A stretch of DNA of 64,000 nucleotides from Chinchilla lanigera (GCF_000276665.1 NW_004955470.1:787220-851219), one strand, 5' to 3'; shown: positions 10,952-24,000, counted from the stretch's first letter. Notes: a model not told the origin generated them from the sequence alone. Translations and numbers: made by a program.

Positions 10952-13443
10952 AAAAGTAGGCACACATTTAAACAGGACACAAACATGCACACACAATCAC
11001 AGAAGAGAAATACTGCAAAGTTAGACTCAATTAAAACTCATGAAAGAAATTACAGAAGACACAGATAAATGGAAAGATACCCCATGTTCCAGCACTGAAG
11101 GAATTAACACTGCTAAAACATTCATACCATCCAAAGTGAATTACAGAGTTAGTGTAATCTCTATTAAAATTACACTGGGAAAATTCCACTGTAATAACAA
11201 ATTGTCCTGAAGACACAGAACTTTTTCCTACCTTTTTTTAAACAAATTTCCTCCCCACCCCATGGACTCAGCAAACTCAGGTCTATCAGTTGTCACTATA
11301 TATTAGATTTTCCTTCTCTGGAATTTCATACAAGAGAAATTATATAGCTTCTATTCCCTAGTGGCTTCCTACTTGTACACAGCATAGCTGTTTTTAGATC
11401 AATTCATGTTGTTCATGTATCAATAATGTGACCTTCTTTATTTCTGAGTGCTATGTAATGGATGGTGATATCATAATTTGTTGCTTCATCCGCTGCCGAT
11501 GATTTAGGAAGTTTTCACTTCAGGCTATAATGCACAAAGCTAGTTTTTATAGTCTTACGCAAGATGTAGAGCAAACAGGTGTTTTCAAGCACATTAGTCA
11601 AAAGCCTAAAAGATTTACTGTGAGGTATGACATGATGACAATAAGTTTTTAAGACTCTGCCAAGCTATTCTCCTAGGAATTTATATGTTCATCATTTCTA
11701 CCAAGAATCGATGAGCATTTAAGATGTTCACACTACTTGTTTCTTAAGATTTTGTGTACTTGATATGCAATAGTAACTAGAGGAGGTACAGGTCATTAAG
11801 GCATTTGTTAATTATCATTGTTCTGTGTTTGGCATGTTTTAGAATACTAAGAGCTCATCTTAATTAATACATTCTATTGAAGAGGCAAAAGTTAGTACAG
11901 AAAAAACTGGACAGAAGGGATAAATAACAACATCCTGTTCATGAAGTAAAGAAGTAGGGAATGGGTTGTACAGAGAGAATGCTTCCTACCGCTGAATCTG
12001 AGATTTTTCTGAGAGAAACATTAGTGTGCTGCTTGAAGACTGTGTCCCTACAATGACTGCAGCCTCCTCTGCTGCCACCATCTTGACTAGAAAAATAAAA
12101 AGCATGCTAGTGGCCCTATGTTAACCGTACCACATAATGCTGTCTTCCAAAAGATCTAAGTCTACTTTTCACACTGGGCTGAAATGCTGTGCTTATGGAA
12201 AGTGTTCAACTGCCACAGTCCTAAAAGCCACATATGCAGATGTAGAAATGACACAGAAGATATTTTTTCCAGTACACAATGAAACCATCTCTTTTTTTCT
12301 TCACTTCTCAAAAAACAGATCAACAAGAGCTAAGGCACTTCCCAGACTGGTAGAGAAAGACCCTGAGCTAGGTTCAGTGAACCAGTGAATGGATCTGAAT
12401 GATATAAAAAAGAACAGTGAGAGTTCCTGAGTTCCGACTATAAATTCAACTGACTGTATGGGCATCAGAATTGATATCAAGGGATGCATCAATAAAATCA
12501 ACGTGAAAGACAAAAAGAATTTTAAAAATCCTCTACATGTTTCAAAATTACAATAGACTATTAACATTCAGTCCAAGTAATCTGTACCCTGCTGGTGACC
12601 TCTGAGATGCAATCACTACTATGAAAGCACTGTCATATTGCACAGAAAGTATCTAACAACTTTACTAAGCCAGGATATTGGAGATAACAATAAATGTTAT
12701 AAAGGGAGTCTTGGTAATAGCCAAATATACTATTCATTATTTTATATTTCTCTGTCCCATAGAAGTATATTTTGAGATTAAATTTGAAAATCTTCCATAC
12801 TGTAAATTCCAAGATTTTATTTTTCCAGAAAAGGAAAAACTGTAGACATGGTAGTCATGACTGACTTACAGAAAGTGGTGGAAAAAGAAATGCACAGGTA
12901 GAAGACAGTGGTATTTAGGGCAGTGAAACAACACTGAGTCACGTTTAATACATGTCATTATACATGCATTTTCTGGTGAAATGTTCAACATCTAGGGTCA
13001 AACTTAATGTGAACTATACATCTTGATTAATTTCAACAGAATTGCAATTTATTGAGATGATACACTGCGTAGATGTAGGGGCAGGGATATAAAAGACACT
13101 TCTGCACTTTAAAATATTTGTGACTATAAGTCTCTAAAAGTGATGAAAGTCTTTGAAAACTATTGCTTGGAATCCACACAAGAGTTTCTCTGTTGCCATG
13201 TGAATACAAAATAATGCCACAATCCACATTGCTCCAGTGTACTTTGGGTTGGTGTCCTTCATTAAAGCTGGACTGAGAAACGGAAAAGAAAGTAACTGAA
13301 TAGAGGAGCTCTCTTGAACCCTTCTACCAAATCCTTGCAGTGACCTCCAAAGCCTGGATGCATCTGAAGAACTTGCTCTGCTATTGGAGACACCAAGAGG
13401 AGCAGCTGGGGCAGCCCAGCCTCACATTTCTGCTTCCCTGGGA

Positions 13444-13471
13444 GGTTTTTGCCATGACTTGTATCACTGTG
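13444..13471 (-). other. V-kappa RSS (12-spacer)
   Basis: Heptamer CACAGTG at 13465-13471, 12-bp spacer 13453-13464, nonamer GCAAAAACC at 13444-13452 (8 of 9 to consensus). Confidence 0.95.
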
Positions 13472-13941
13472 GGAGGGGAACTGTTATACTGTTGACAGTA
13501 GTAAGTTGCAACATCTTCAGGCTGCAGGCTGCTGATGGTGAGAGTGAAATCTGTCCCAGACCCACTGCCGCTGAACCTGGATGGGACCCCAGAGGCCAAA
13601 TTGGTTGCATAGTAGATCAGGAGTTTAGAAGCTTGCCCTGGTTTCTGCTGATACCAGTTTAAGAATTTGTTAACACTCTGACTGGTCTGGCAAGAGATGG
13701 TGACTCTGTCTCCTACAGATGCAGGTAAGGATGGAGGCTGTGTCAACTGGATGTCACATCTGGCCCCTGAAATTAGAAACATAACAATACCATCACAGTT
13801 ACTCATAATAAAACAGGACCTCCCTGAAACCTCAGGCAACTCTGACCAAGTGAGCTGAGGAAATTCCTGGTGCTGTCCTTCCTCACCTGGGAGCCAGAGC
13901 AGCAAGAGGCTGAGAAACTGAGTGGAGACCCTTGTGTCCAT
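13472..13941 (-). CDS. IGKV: Immunoglobulin kappa variable segment, IGKV1-like
   Basis: Germline kappa V segment. The leader exon is 13887-13941 ([18 protein letters not shown] plus one base), the donor G|GTGAGG, the intron 13767-13886 (120 bp) and the V exon 13472-13766. The split codon gives G, then ARC, then mature [16 protein letters not shown]. Cys, Trp in [21 protein letters not shown] and YYC are all present. CDR1 is [14 protein letters not shown]2 YATNLAS and CDR3 [10 protein letters not shown]1 has 22 residues to its Cys, one fewer than the paralogue at 24309, and CDR3 carries an N-S-S sequon. The 120-bp intron has no in-frame stop, so the reading frame is continuous from leader to RSS. 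A perfect octamer lies 89 bp upstream. It looks functional. Its nearest relative here is the gene at 58143. Confidence 0.95.
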
Positions 13942-14029
13942 GCTGTGTCCTGACTGGGACTGAACTTGCACGAGATGAGATCTGCAGCCTATTAAGAAGT
14001 CCTCAAGCAGCTGGCTGTGCTCTTGGGAT

Positions 14030-14037
14030 ATGCAAAT
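14030..14037 (-). promoter_or_regulatory. V-kappa octamer, perfect
   Basis: ATTTGCAT on the coding strand, 89 bp upstream of the ATG. An E-box CAGCTG at 14063-14068, within TGCAGCTGGGCC, resembles the upstream kappa pd/kY element. Confidence 0.9.
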
Positions 14038-16191
14038 GAGCAGGGCTGAGAGGGGTGTGGCCCAGCTGCAGGGCGGGTTCATCTCAGGACAGGCTCAGTG
14101 TTCTTTGGGGTCCCTGTCCAGACCAGGGCAGCACAGATTTCACCCAGAGAATGTGTTTCTCAATGGTCCGCAGGACTGAATCCAGCAGCTCTCCCACGAG
14201 TAGAGTGGACTTGTTCTCACATTTCAGAACACACTTTACTTGAGGACCAGAGTCCTATGTTATGATCCCTCTGAGAAGGAGGATTTAAGGGAAACACATG
14301 GGCTGTCTCAAGCTTAGGGTAGAAAATGGGAAGTCAACACAGGAAGAGAGCAGAATTAATAAACTCTTTGAACTTGTCCTCTGCTTATCAGATGGCAGGG
14401 AAGGACCTACCCAATTATGCTCTCTAGCCTCAGGCTTCCCCTAGCAGACACACGAGCACCTGTTTCTGCCTGTCTTCCATCAGAGGCAGTTCTAAGGCCC
14501 AGCCAGTTTCTTGCTCTCCATTTTCTTTTCAGGATAAGTTAGAATTATTTCAGAAGCAATGCAAGAAACAGGATGTTTTTAAAATCATAGACAGAAGTCT
14601 GGGTGTGGGAATATTTAAGAATAGAGCAGCAGTTTGGATACAGCAGAAAGGACCCAAATCCTTTCTTCCCGCTTTGACAGTATCCACACATGGCCTTTTC
14701 AAGTTTGGTCCTGAGGCCTCATGATCTCAAGAGGGTTGCAGTGTCTCTGTACCTCAAGGACTCTCACAGCAGTTTCTGGAAGAAATCCAAGCAAAATATT
14801 TCACCTCCTCCTCCCATCTCAGGTGTATGAAAATCTTCCGCAGCACCTGTGCACCTTCTTCTTTCCTCTCACATCTAACTTCTGAGATGCTCATAGGAGC
14901 CTCCCAATCCCTGCTCCTGCTGAGGCTGCAAGAGGTTCATCTGTGTCTGCCATGCACAGCAGGTCCGAGCTGCTGCTGAATAAACTGAAGAAAACAGAGA
15001 TGACTGCTGGGAAAGGGATCAGTTTCTAATAGGCCCTTCAAAAATAAATAACCCTGTGCTTCTACCTTATATTGGATGGAGAAGAAAGATCTGAAGAAAG
15101 ACTGTATCTGCTGTGTGAAAAGTAAGCAGAACTCTATGGTAACAAGGAAAACAAACTCTCCTTCCCCAGGTGCTAAGCGTGCTTTCAGGAGCTGAGGAGA
15201 CATGGGCAGTGAATTTAGGGTCTTAAGAGATTTTCAAGCACTGGAGGGAATGGGAGAGGTTTGTAACAGAGACCTGAATCTGGGCTGAGGTCAGGATTGC
15301 AGTGCTGAGAGCTGCTAATCTGTGTCTAGGGCTATGGAGGAAGCAGCTGCTCCCCTGACCCATGGGGCTGAGCACTTGCAAGACTGGAGACACTGCACAT
15401 GTTGCCACCTGGCAGGGGATCTAGGGGAGGAAAGTCCTCAACACTCTGCGTGCTGACCAAGCTGAGAGCCCCAGGAGGAGCTACATCGTGAGAAACCAGG
15501 ACCACAGAGCTGCCCTGGTTCCGTGGGCTGAACATTCTCCTGAGGGAGAACCTGAGCAGCTGATCTCACTGCTCCTGAGGGTCAGAGGCCAAGAAGAGGA
15601 TCAGCAAACATCCCCACCCTGAGTCTCAGATCACTCACCTTCTGATCTGCTTAGAAAGATGAAGGCATGTGTTACACAAATAAATATGTAAATTGCTTCC
15701 CTGCTGTGTGCATGTAAGACATTAACTGTTAATGTGGTAATAAAGAGCAGTATAATAATTGCAATTTTTGTGTAACATATTATTTCAAATTCTGGCAAGT
15801 TGAAAATGAACAGTGAGAACCCAAAGTCAGCTCATTACCTCCCAATCCTTCCCCACTGCAGAGTCTGAGCAGCATGAAGCTCAGGGCCCACCCTCTGCCC
15901 CTGTGGGCTGAGCAGTGACCTGCACTCACTGCAGAGGGCTCTGCAGAGCAGCAGGGAACAGGTCTGCGGTCACAGCCCATTTCTCCAGCCAACTTCCCCT
16001 CCTCTCAGGGACTCCTCCAGTGTATCTCCTCTGCATCTTGGAATGGAATTGAGTTCTGTCACCTCCACCTCTAAATTCATGAGGCCACTTTATTCTTTTT
16101 TTCATTTTAAAGAAAGCAGTTAAAAAAAAAAAGAATACTAGCAGTTACCAACATCAAAGACATAAACAAAACAAAGCAAGAACATTAAAAT

Positions 16192-16298
16192 TGGGGCTGG
16201 GGATTTAGCTCAGCGGCAAAAGCGCCTGCCTGGCAAGCGCAAGGTCGTGAGTTCGGTTCCTGGTACCGGAGAAAAACCAAAAAAAAACAAAACAAAAA
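16192..16298 (+). mobile_element. Young ID SINE
   Basis: Near-consensus body (GGGGATTTAGCTCAGCGGCA, GGTCGTGAGTTCGGTTCC) with an A-rich tail. The target duplication AAGAACATTAAAAT lies at 16178-16191 and 16299-16312. It is nested inside the older L1 end. Confidence 0.92.
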
Positions 16299-16670
16299 AA
16301 GAACATTAAAATGGACACAGGGTTTCAAAACAAAATGATAGGAATTAACTGTAGTTGTTATATTGCATATTGTTATCTTCAATTACATTGCTCAGATTAT
16401 GAAATATAAGAATGAAAGATTGTTCAGGCCATTAAAGAGAATTTTTAAAAATTATTAAATAAAACATTAGAGATAATACAGAATTTCACTAGACAAATGG
16501 TAGGAATTCACCAATGGTTGTTCCATTGCTTATTGTTGTCTTCAAATCAGTTGCTCAGATTACCAGATATAAGCATGCAGAATTGTTCAAAATATGGAAA
16601 AAATTTTAAGCATTAACTGTTCCTTTCAATCAACCACCAGACAACAACAGTACAGTTATCCCAGCTATTC

Positions 16671-16696
16671 ATATATATATATATATATATATATAT
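16671..16696. repeat. (AT)n microsatellite
   Basis: Pure TA/AT dinucleotide run close to the inner edge of the truncated L1 insertion. Confidence 0.9.
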
Positions 16697-18257
16697 GGTT
16701 TGTTTGTTTGAGGCCACTTTATTCTTGCTTCACTCAGAGCTGGACATGTTCAGAGTTGTGGCCCTAATTCTTGAACCTATCCTGTTCCATTGCTGACCTA
16801 GAGGCCTCCACGATAGATGATCATTGTCAAGTGTATTACCAATCACAGAGCAAAACAGGAAAAGCTAAGGAAGTGGCAGGCGGGGAAGACATAGCCCGTT
16901 GTACCCAGAGGCCCCAGCCCTTTGAGCTTAGAGAGCCAGGCAGAGAGCTCCCTGCCTTAGTTCCTCCTGAAAGGGAGAGTATTACTTCTGCAGTTCTAGT
17001 ATTTCCAGGATGAGGTTTCAGTGCTTGTTTACTCTGAGGTTGTTTGCCATCTACTGGAAGATTTGTACCATAGCACCCTTTTTGTTTGTGTCCCCAATAT
17101 CTTGGCTGAATCTTTTCACCCATATTCATGAAGCTGATTCTATTTCACCCACTACCAGGCAAGATTTTTAGAAAATTCACATGATTCCTCTTCCTAAAAT
17201 ACAGATTTGGCAGAGCGGTTGGCCATAAAGACCCTTCACGGTGGAGTGGCAGGAAGTGTGGGAAGGCTGAGGGGTCATGTTCTAGACCTGGTTGAACCAG
17301 CCCCATCCTCCTGACCACCCCAGACCCTCTTCAGGAGCAGCCTGTGGGAATCCAAGCATCCCGCATGGCTTACACACTCAGCAGTTCGTGGTTGTTTGCA
17401 GTCGTGGCAACTGAGACATGGGAAGGTCCCAGAAGTGCAGAGCTCCCGCAAGTCACTCTCCGCCTCCCTCCCTGAGTCTCCTCCTTGGGTGTTGAAGAAA
17501 GCAATGCAGCTAGACTTGGAACCCAGGCACATTTCTGCTTCCACCACCATCTCCTTCTGCATCCAGGATCAGCAGATTCACGTCTGACAGTTTAACGTCT
17601 CTCAGCAACAACTGCCCTGAGTTTTATCGAAAGGAACATGAACTTGGAGAACAGAACAGTACAACTGCGACTATGGGGACACAGCAGTCCTAGACTGGTC
17701 AGGAGCTTAGCGGAAGATACATTGGTGACTCTGTGGTAACAGGTGTTGGTCATAGTATCACAAAGTTTGGCTCATTCCAGAAACCTTCCAAGAAGATTGA
17801 TGATGTTGAAACACAAAGAGCGGATGATAATACATAAAGCTCACACACAAAGGGGCCCTCTCAGAGTAGCAAATACTTTGGACACCTGTGGTAGAGATGA
17901 AGATGGAAACAAAACTAGTATATACAGCTATCCTTTATATTTTAGCATTCTTTAAATATTGGGTCTCTAAGGCTGTAGAGTTTGGCTAATTAACTAGTGA
18001 TTTGTATCTGTACCATTTGGTTCATTTGTGATAAAGTTTAAATTTAAACTGCAATTATTCTTTACCTAGAATGATATAAACTTTGCCTTTCTAAGATATT
18101 CAATTATTAGGTGTTTTCTTACATCTAGGTAGAGTTTCACCAGTGAGGTACATGTATTTCCCTTAAAATAATATGAACAAAAGAAACTGGGAGTGTATCC
18201 TTTTCATATTTACTGCTTATTCTGAGATTGCTCTCTCAAGTAGTAAACACAATTGTA

Positions 18258-18440
18258 TCTTTTTTATTTTTTTATTTTTTTAATTTTAAAAATAAAAGGA
18301 GGAAAACATTAACACACAGACAACATTTTACAAAGTAGCAAAAGAACGGTACAGACAATACGGACTTACAAACAAAGTGGTAGGAAATTAACAATGCTTG
18401 TTGTATTACGTATTGATATCTTCCAAAGTGGTTTCTCATG
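18258..18440 (-). mobile_element. Short L1 3'-end insertion with target duplication
   Basis: T-rich start followed by L1 3' UTR-like sequence on the minus strand. The flanks AACACAATTGTA (18246-18257) and AACACAATTATA (18441-18452) are the target duplication. The paralogues near 28530 and 62790 show the empty site. Confidence 0.75.
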
Positions 18441-19159
18441 AACACAATTATAAATATATTGCTTGCAGGAAAAAAATTTCTCAGCCACATCTCAGGAACC
18501 ACCTCCCGGGTTTATGTTGTATCCAATAGTTAGCACATTATCAGAATGAAAACACAAGGACAGCAAACATCTGCTTCCTTAAAAACTCCAACTTAGAATA
18601 ATATTATTTCACTCTCTTTCCTCTTACTCTTCTTGTGTACTATCACCTTGGATTATGGATTCAACAGAGAAATGCTCTCAGGTAACCCTCATCCCACACA
18701 TCTCTTAGGTGTACTCCAAGAAGGGATGGCATTGTAAGTTGTTTTTATAATGCAGTACCACTTTTATAGAACAAGGATAGACTCCCAAAATAAGCATTGA
18801 TACAGTGATATGGGGAAATGAAGCAAAGCAGCTGAACAGCCAGAAAACTATCTGGGACACTAAGTCTATTGAAGGAAAGGTTGTTGAGTTTTCTGCTCTG
18901 ACAATGCCACTGAGAGTAAAATGTCTGATTGAACAACACTGACAAAAATACTTTTTTAAGATTACATAAGTTTGTGTATTTGTGTTGATCAATAGTTTGG
19001 CCATAAGCCACATATGTGCTGGGCCCTAGAAGTGTACTGAATATAACAGAGGAACTCAGGTTCTAATTTTAATTTGGTTTTATTTTGGAAAATACCCCTA
19101 GCATTTATTGTGGGAGACAGCCCTGTTTTAGACAGTGATCATGTCTGCTTTAGACAATG

Positions 19160-19328
19160 TTAGTTGTTTTTTTTTTTTTTTTTTTGTCTTTTTGAAACAG
19201 GTTCTCCTTATGCAGTTCAGGCTGGACTTGAGCTCACTTTGTAGCACAGGCTGGTCTCGAACTCACCGTGATCCTCCTGTCTCAGCCTCCTGAGGGCTGG
19301 AATAATAAGCATGTGCCACTAGGCGGGG
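19160..19328 (-). mobile_element. B1-like SINE
   Basis: Poly-T start; the minus strand carries TGAGGCTGAGACAGGAGGAT and CAGCCTGTGCTACAAAG-type B1 motifs. It marks roughly where homology to the other IGKV1 flanks stops. Confidence 0.85.
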
Positions 19329-20948
19329 AGACAGTAATAGTTTTAGACAGTGATAATCAGCAATATCACTAGGAAAATAAAGCTGATAAACGTTAACTAA
19401 GAGTTTGACCCACACCATTACCCTAAGCTAGGATGTACTAGAGCCAAAGTAGACAGAGCACACGTCTGGATCTCTGGAACCATCTCTGGATTCTGCTGCT
19501 GAAAGGAAGGTGATGGAGAACTTCACACTGGGAGATGCTAAATGCAAAGCTGGAGGCCAGAGCCCACTTTGTTACCCCTAGAAGACAGAGGTAGACACAA
19601 AACACAAATATGCTCCAAAATTAATGATGTCCCACCCCGTAGTCTCCCAGCATGAGTCATGCTGACTGCTCAAGTGGGTGGTACATGCTGGACACACCAG
19701 ACAAGGTTTCAGCCTCAGACTCCTGTGACCTATGAGCCCCATTACATAGGTGTCGCTATGCTCCCCTGTCTCAGCTGGAGCCAGAAAACAAAGATAGGAA
19801 GGGACAGAGTCACATATCCAAGGTCTAGTGCTGCGCCTGCCTCAGATCAATGTCTGTTCTGAAATAGTGAAAAAACTCTGCTCAGGGCTTGTTATAGGCA
19901 GGGACACAAGGCAGTATGCAGAGCAGCAACAGAAAAAAATATGCTGCGTGGTTGAAAGTCCAGCTTCTGAAGAGAGGGCAAAGTCCTTGTCATGAGTGTG
20001 GGCCAGGACCATGTGTTTGGTGAGATATATTATGATCATGTCCATCTGTAAGGAAATAAAGTCGCACAAGGATCTGATTCTTATACTGCTGTTTGACTTC
20101 TGTACTACCGACGAGGCAAATATATTTTTTTCAGTAAACAATGGATTCAGTGAAATCTCCTGTTTGCAGGTCCCGTGATTATTTCCTTGGTCCTTGCAGG
20201 TTGCATTCATTCATCTGGGTGCATGGTGCCTCTTTAGCATTCAGAACACAAGTTAAGTAAACACTGAAACCTTCCCTGGTCACCATGGCTAAACAGTCTC
20301 CCATCTCCAGACCCCGTAGCCATTGCCTGAATTCTTCGTTATGTATCAATCAGTGCCTACTAGAGAAATAAATTTAATACAACAATATAAATATACAAGG
20401 ACTTACAAGGTAGGCTTACCATGGCTGCTTGCACAGTCCGATGTGGAAAAATGTTTTGGACTGTCCAAGTGCTGGAGTGTTTAAGGATCCCAGCAGAGTT
20501 TGAAGGCCTGGAGCTCACTGTTGACCCCCGTGAGAGCCTGTATCAGGAGGCTCAAGTATCTGCCCTAGAAGGCTGAAAAGTCCGCGCTGGAACTCAGGAC
20601 ACAACGTCCAAGGTGAAGGTGAAGACTGGAGCTCCTCCAAAGAAACAGAAGCGAGGCTTCCTTCTTCATTTCCCTTCAGTTGAGTGAAGTGCACCATAAT
20701 TTTCCCTTTTATTCTAACCAGTCTACAAGCCTATCTTTTGCTGTCACTTACCATCAATGTACAGTTTCTTTTCCAGTAAAACCCTTCAGCCACACCCAGA
20801 ACTATGCTGATCCAGTTAGTTGAGTGTTACACAAGCTGACACAGTTAACTATCACAGTAAATGATTTCAGGCTGTATTAAAGTTTATTTACATCAATACT
20901 GTACCTGAACTGAAATGAAAAATGGTAAAATTCTTCAAAAAAAATTTA
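19329..20948. other. Intergenic DNA, no gene seen
   Basis: No V-gene homology and no convincing exon. The stretch at about 20350-20760 has the feel of an old interspersed repeat, but I could not name it. Confidence 0.5.
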
Positions 20949-21031
20949 GGGCTTGGGGTGTAACTCAGTAGCATGGAACCTGCCTGGCAAGCACAGCATC
21001 CTGACAGATTCCTGGCACCAAAAGCAAAGAA
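20949..21031 (+). mobile_element. Old ID-type SINE
   Basis: GGGCTTGGGGTGTAACTCAG start and TTCCTGGCACCAAAAGC end. Confidence 0.8.
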
Positions 21032-21049
21032 AAAAGAAAATTTAACCCA

Positions 21050-24000
21050 TCCACATATCCATATATTTAATGAACCGGTACCGTTATACTATTAAATTAT
21101 ATTTTATGCTTAAAACTCAGGATATATAGGTAAAATTTTGAAAAATGCTTGTGAAATATAAAGTATGACATTTATATTTCCTTAATGTCCTTAATGCATA
21201 TTTTGTCTCATGTATTTCTACTCTAATTTTTACATGAATCTCAATTTTTCTCCCATTCTTAGCTGGAACAAAATCTGAATATATAGTAAGATCATGCCTT
21301 TCATTTAATCCATGAGGCTTATGTAAATTCTCATTTTATACACTGAAAAATGACAATAGCAAAGAAAATAGGCATCTTAACTAAAAGACACAGTTCTTTA
21401 TCGTCAGAGCTGAAATGAGCTCGCAGAAGTTCTTTTTCATAAAACTCCAGTGCACAAACAAGTGTGAAGACAACCTTCTGAAAATGACCCTTGAACTTAC
21501 TGTTATTAACCAGCTTTACTAGAAAAAAAATTAAGCACACTAAATCACACTGATTTTCACTGAACAGCTCATTGAAGGCACACAGAAGCATCCTACAATA
21601 TACTTCCAATATCAAAGTGTACAATATTACTGTAATGCTAAAAAGCTTTTGTCTGCCCTTTTTTGGATGAATGTCCCTTCTATCCCCTGAACTAGTCAAA
21701 CTCCACTCTACCTGTTGTCACTATAGATTAGATTTTCCTTTGCCAGAATTTCATATACAAGAAATCATACAGCTTGTACTCTTTAATGGCTTCCTACTTT
21801 GTCTCAACATAACTGTTTCAATTCATGTAGTTCCAGGTGCCAATAATGTGATTTCCATTATTTCTGAGCACTATTTACCATAAGAAAATGTCAAAATTTA
21901 TTTCTTCCTGTGCTGATGACGACTTGGGTAGTTTCCACTTCTGGCAGTTTCGTTCTGTTATGAATGAAGCAGGTTTGACTAGTCTGACACAAGATGCTGT
22001 ATGAACTGCTGTCTTCAAGGACCTTGCACAGAGGCCTGGGAGGGCATCTGTTATAGCTTATGTCTGGGTGTCCCCCCAAAGCCTCATGCAGTCATGGGGC
22101 GGGCTTTTAGAGTTTATGATTGATCCATGGTCCAGTGCTGGGATTATGGGTGTGAGTGCTACATCCACCCAGGGGTGAATAGTTTGCATATAAGGGAGAG
22201 AAAGAGGCTGCTTGCCTCCACTTCTCCATTTTGTTCTTGTTGCCCTTTGCTATCTTCCACCAGCATGACACGTTACCCTCTGCCATGTGCCACCCTGCCT
22301 TGGAGCCAGCTGAGTATGTATTGAAACCTCCACAGACTGTGAGCTAAATAAACCTTGCCTTCCTTTATTTTGTTTTTTTTTTTTCTTCCTTTATTTTGGT
22401 GTTGAGCATTTTGTCTCAGCAACGAGAGCAAAGTAACCAAGACAGCGTCTTTTGGGTACGATAGTATACTTCTAAACCTATGCTATGTTGTTCTGCTAAG
22501 AGGTCATATATTCTTTGTTTCCACCAGGAATTGATAGTTTCAGACACTCCCTGTACTTGTTTGTTTCATTTTTTAAAAAAGATATCCCTTATTGACATAT
22601 GAAATAAACAAAAGAGCTAGAGTTCATTAAGCCAATTTTATCCCTTATTAATTACCATTTTCTTGCCATGTTTCTCTGCTTGATATGTTTGGAATTGATC
22701 TTCATTAATTCAGCCCACTGAAAAGGCAGAAGGTAGTAGAGAAGAAATGAATAATTACTGCAAATAGGGGATACATAAGGACATCATATCCATGGGATAA
22801 GGAAGCGGGGAATGGGGTATACAGAGGGGATGCATTGTATGCCTGATTCTGAGATTTCTCTGGGGAAAAATAGTTCAGAGCTTCAAGACTGTGTCCCTGC
22901 AGTTGTTGACACCTCCACTGCAGCAGCCATCTTGGTTGGAAAAATAAACAAATTCCAGGCGATCCTGTGTTAACTACGCCACCTCCATGGTTTTTCAGAA
23001 GATTTAACTCTATTGTTCACACTGAGCTGAGATACTGTGCCTAAGGGAGGTATTCAAATTTTACAGTCCTGAAAACCACATAGAAACTATGAAAATAGGG
23101 CTAGGAGATATTTTTCAGCATGAAAGGAAACGATTTCTTTATGTTTTTAATGGTCAAGGCCCAGATTGCAAGAGCAAATGTACTAAACTGGAGACTTTCC
23201 TCAGTGGTAGACAACGATCCCAAGCTAGGCTCCATGACATAGTGAGTGGCTCTCAGCATATCTGTAGGAAGAACGGTGACAGCTGTAAAATTACACCTGC
23301 AAATGCAGTCAATTATATGGGCATCACATTGTAAAACTTCTTGCTCATGGTTTAAAATTAGCACAGACCCTTAATGTGAAATCCAAGCAATTCTACATCC
23401 TAGTAACCTCCAAGACACACTCAATGCTGTACAAGTTGCTATTACAATACATTAAGCAAGCCAGGATAATACCAGAGAATAAAAAGGGAGCCTTTGTAGT
23501 AGCACAACGTAGAATTAAATATTTTGCTTAGTGTTCCATAGTAAAATGTATTTGAGATTAACTTTTGAAAAGCTTCCATAGTATAAATTCAAAGATTTTT
23601 GTTATTCTTGAAAAGAAAAACTGTAGGAATGTTGAAACATGAATGACTTACAGGAAATAGGAGAAGAGGATAAACAGGTAGAATTTAGAGGAGTTTTAGG
23701 ACACAGAAGTCGCACTGAGTCATAACCAAAATGTTGTGTGTGTATCATTATACACTGGGTTATGCTGGTGAAACATCAAGAATGAACCTTAATATGAAAT
23801 CTGGATGTTGAGTGCAAATTAACTCTCACTGATTACAGCAAAATTGTAGCTGGATGTTGTTGACTGAGAGATTGTGTAAGTGTGGAAGAGTAGGGTATGA
23901 AGGATACATCCACCATTGTACTTTAAATTTTGCTCTGAACTGAAATCTACTCTAAAAAATGAAGTAAATCTTTACAAATTCTTTCTTGAAACACAGAGAA

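Larger units (their letters stand above)
10251..13443. repeat. IGKV 3'-flank block, copy 3
   Basis: Same block as 206-3413 and 5195-8322, but here it lies 3' of an IGKV1-like gene. No gene is visible apart from SINEs. Confidence 0.8.
16098..16709 (-). mobile_element. 5'-truncated L1 end with nested ID SINE
   Basis: On the minus strand it resembles the L1 3' UTR and ends in an A-run (T-run at 16098 onward). The sequence GAGGCCACTTTATTCTT flanks it at about 16080-16097 and 16710-16727. The paralogue near 60675 has a single copy of that sequence, the empty site. Confidence 0.75.
14078..19100. repeat. IGKV1 5'-flank block, copy 1
   Basis: About 5 kb paralogous to roughly 24905-30030 and 58750-63500. 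Shared landmarks include GGTCCGAGCTGCTGCTGAAT near 14963. No gene is visible; it carries two inserted L1 ends and an ID SINE. Confidence 0.8.

Noticed and set aside
16192..16298. tRNA gene candidate (A- and B-box like sequence in the ID elements)
   Set aside because: The body is the tRNA-Ala-derived part of ID SINEs, with A-rich tail, target duplications and many copies; no cloverleaf 3' half is kept.
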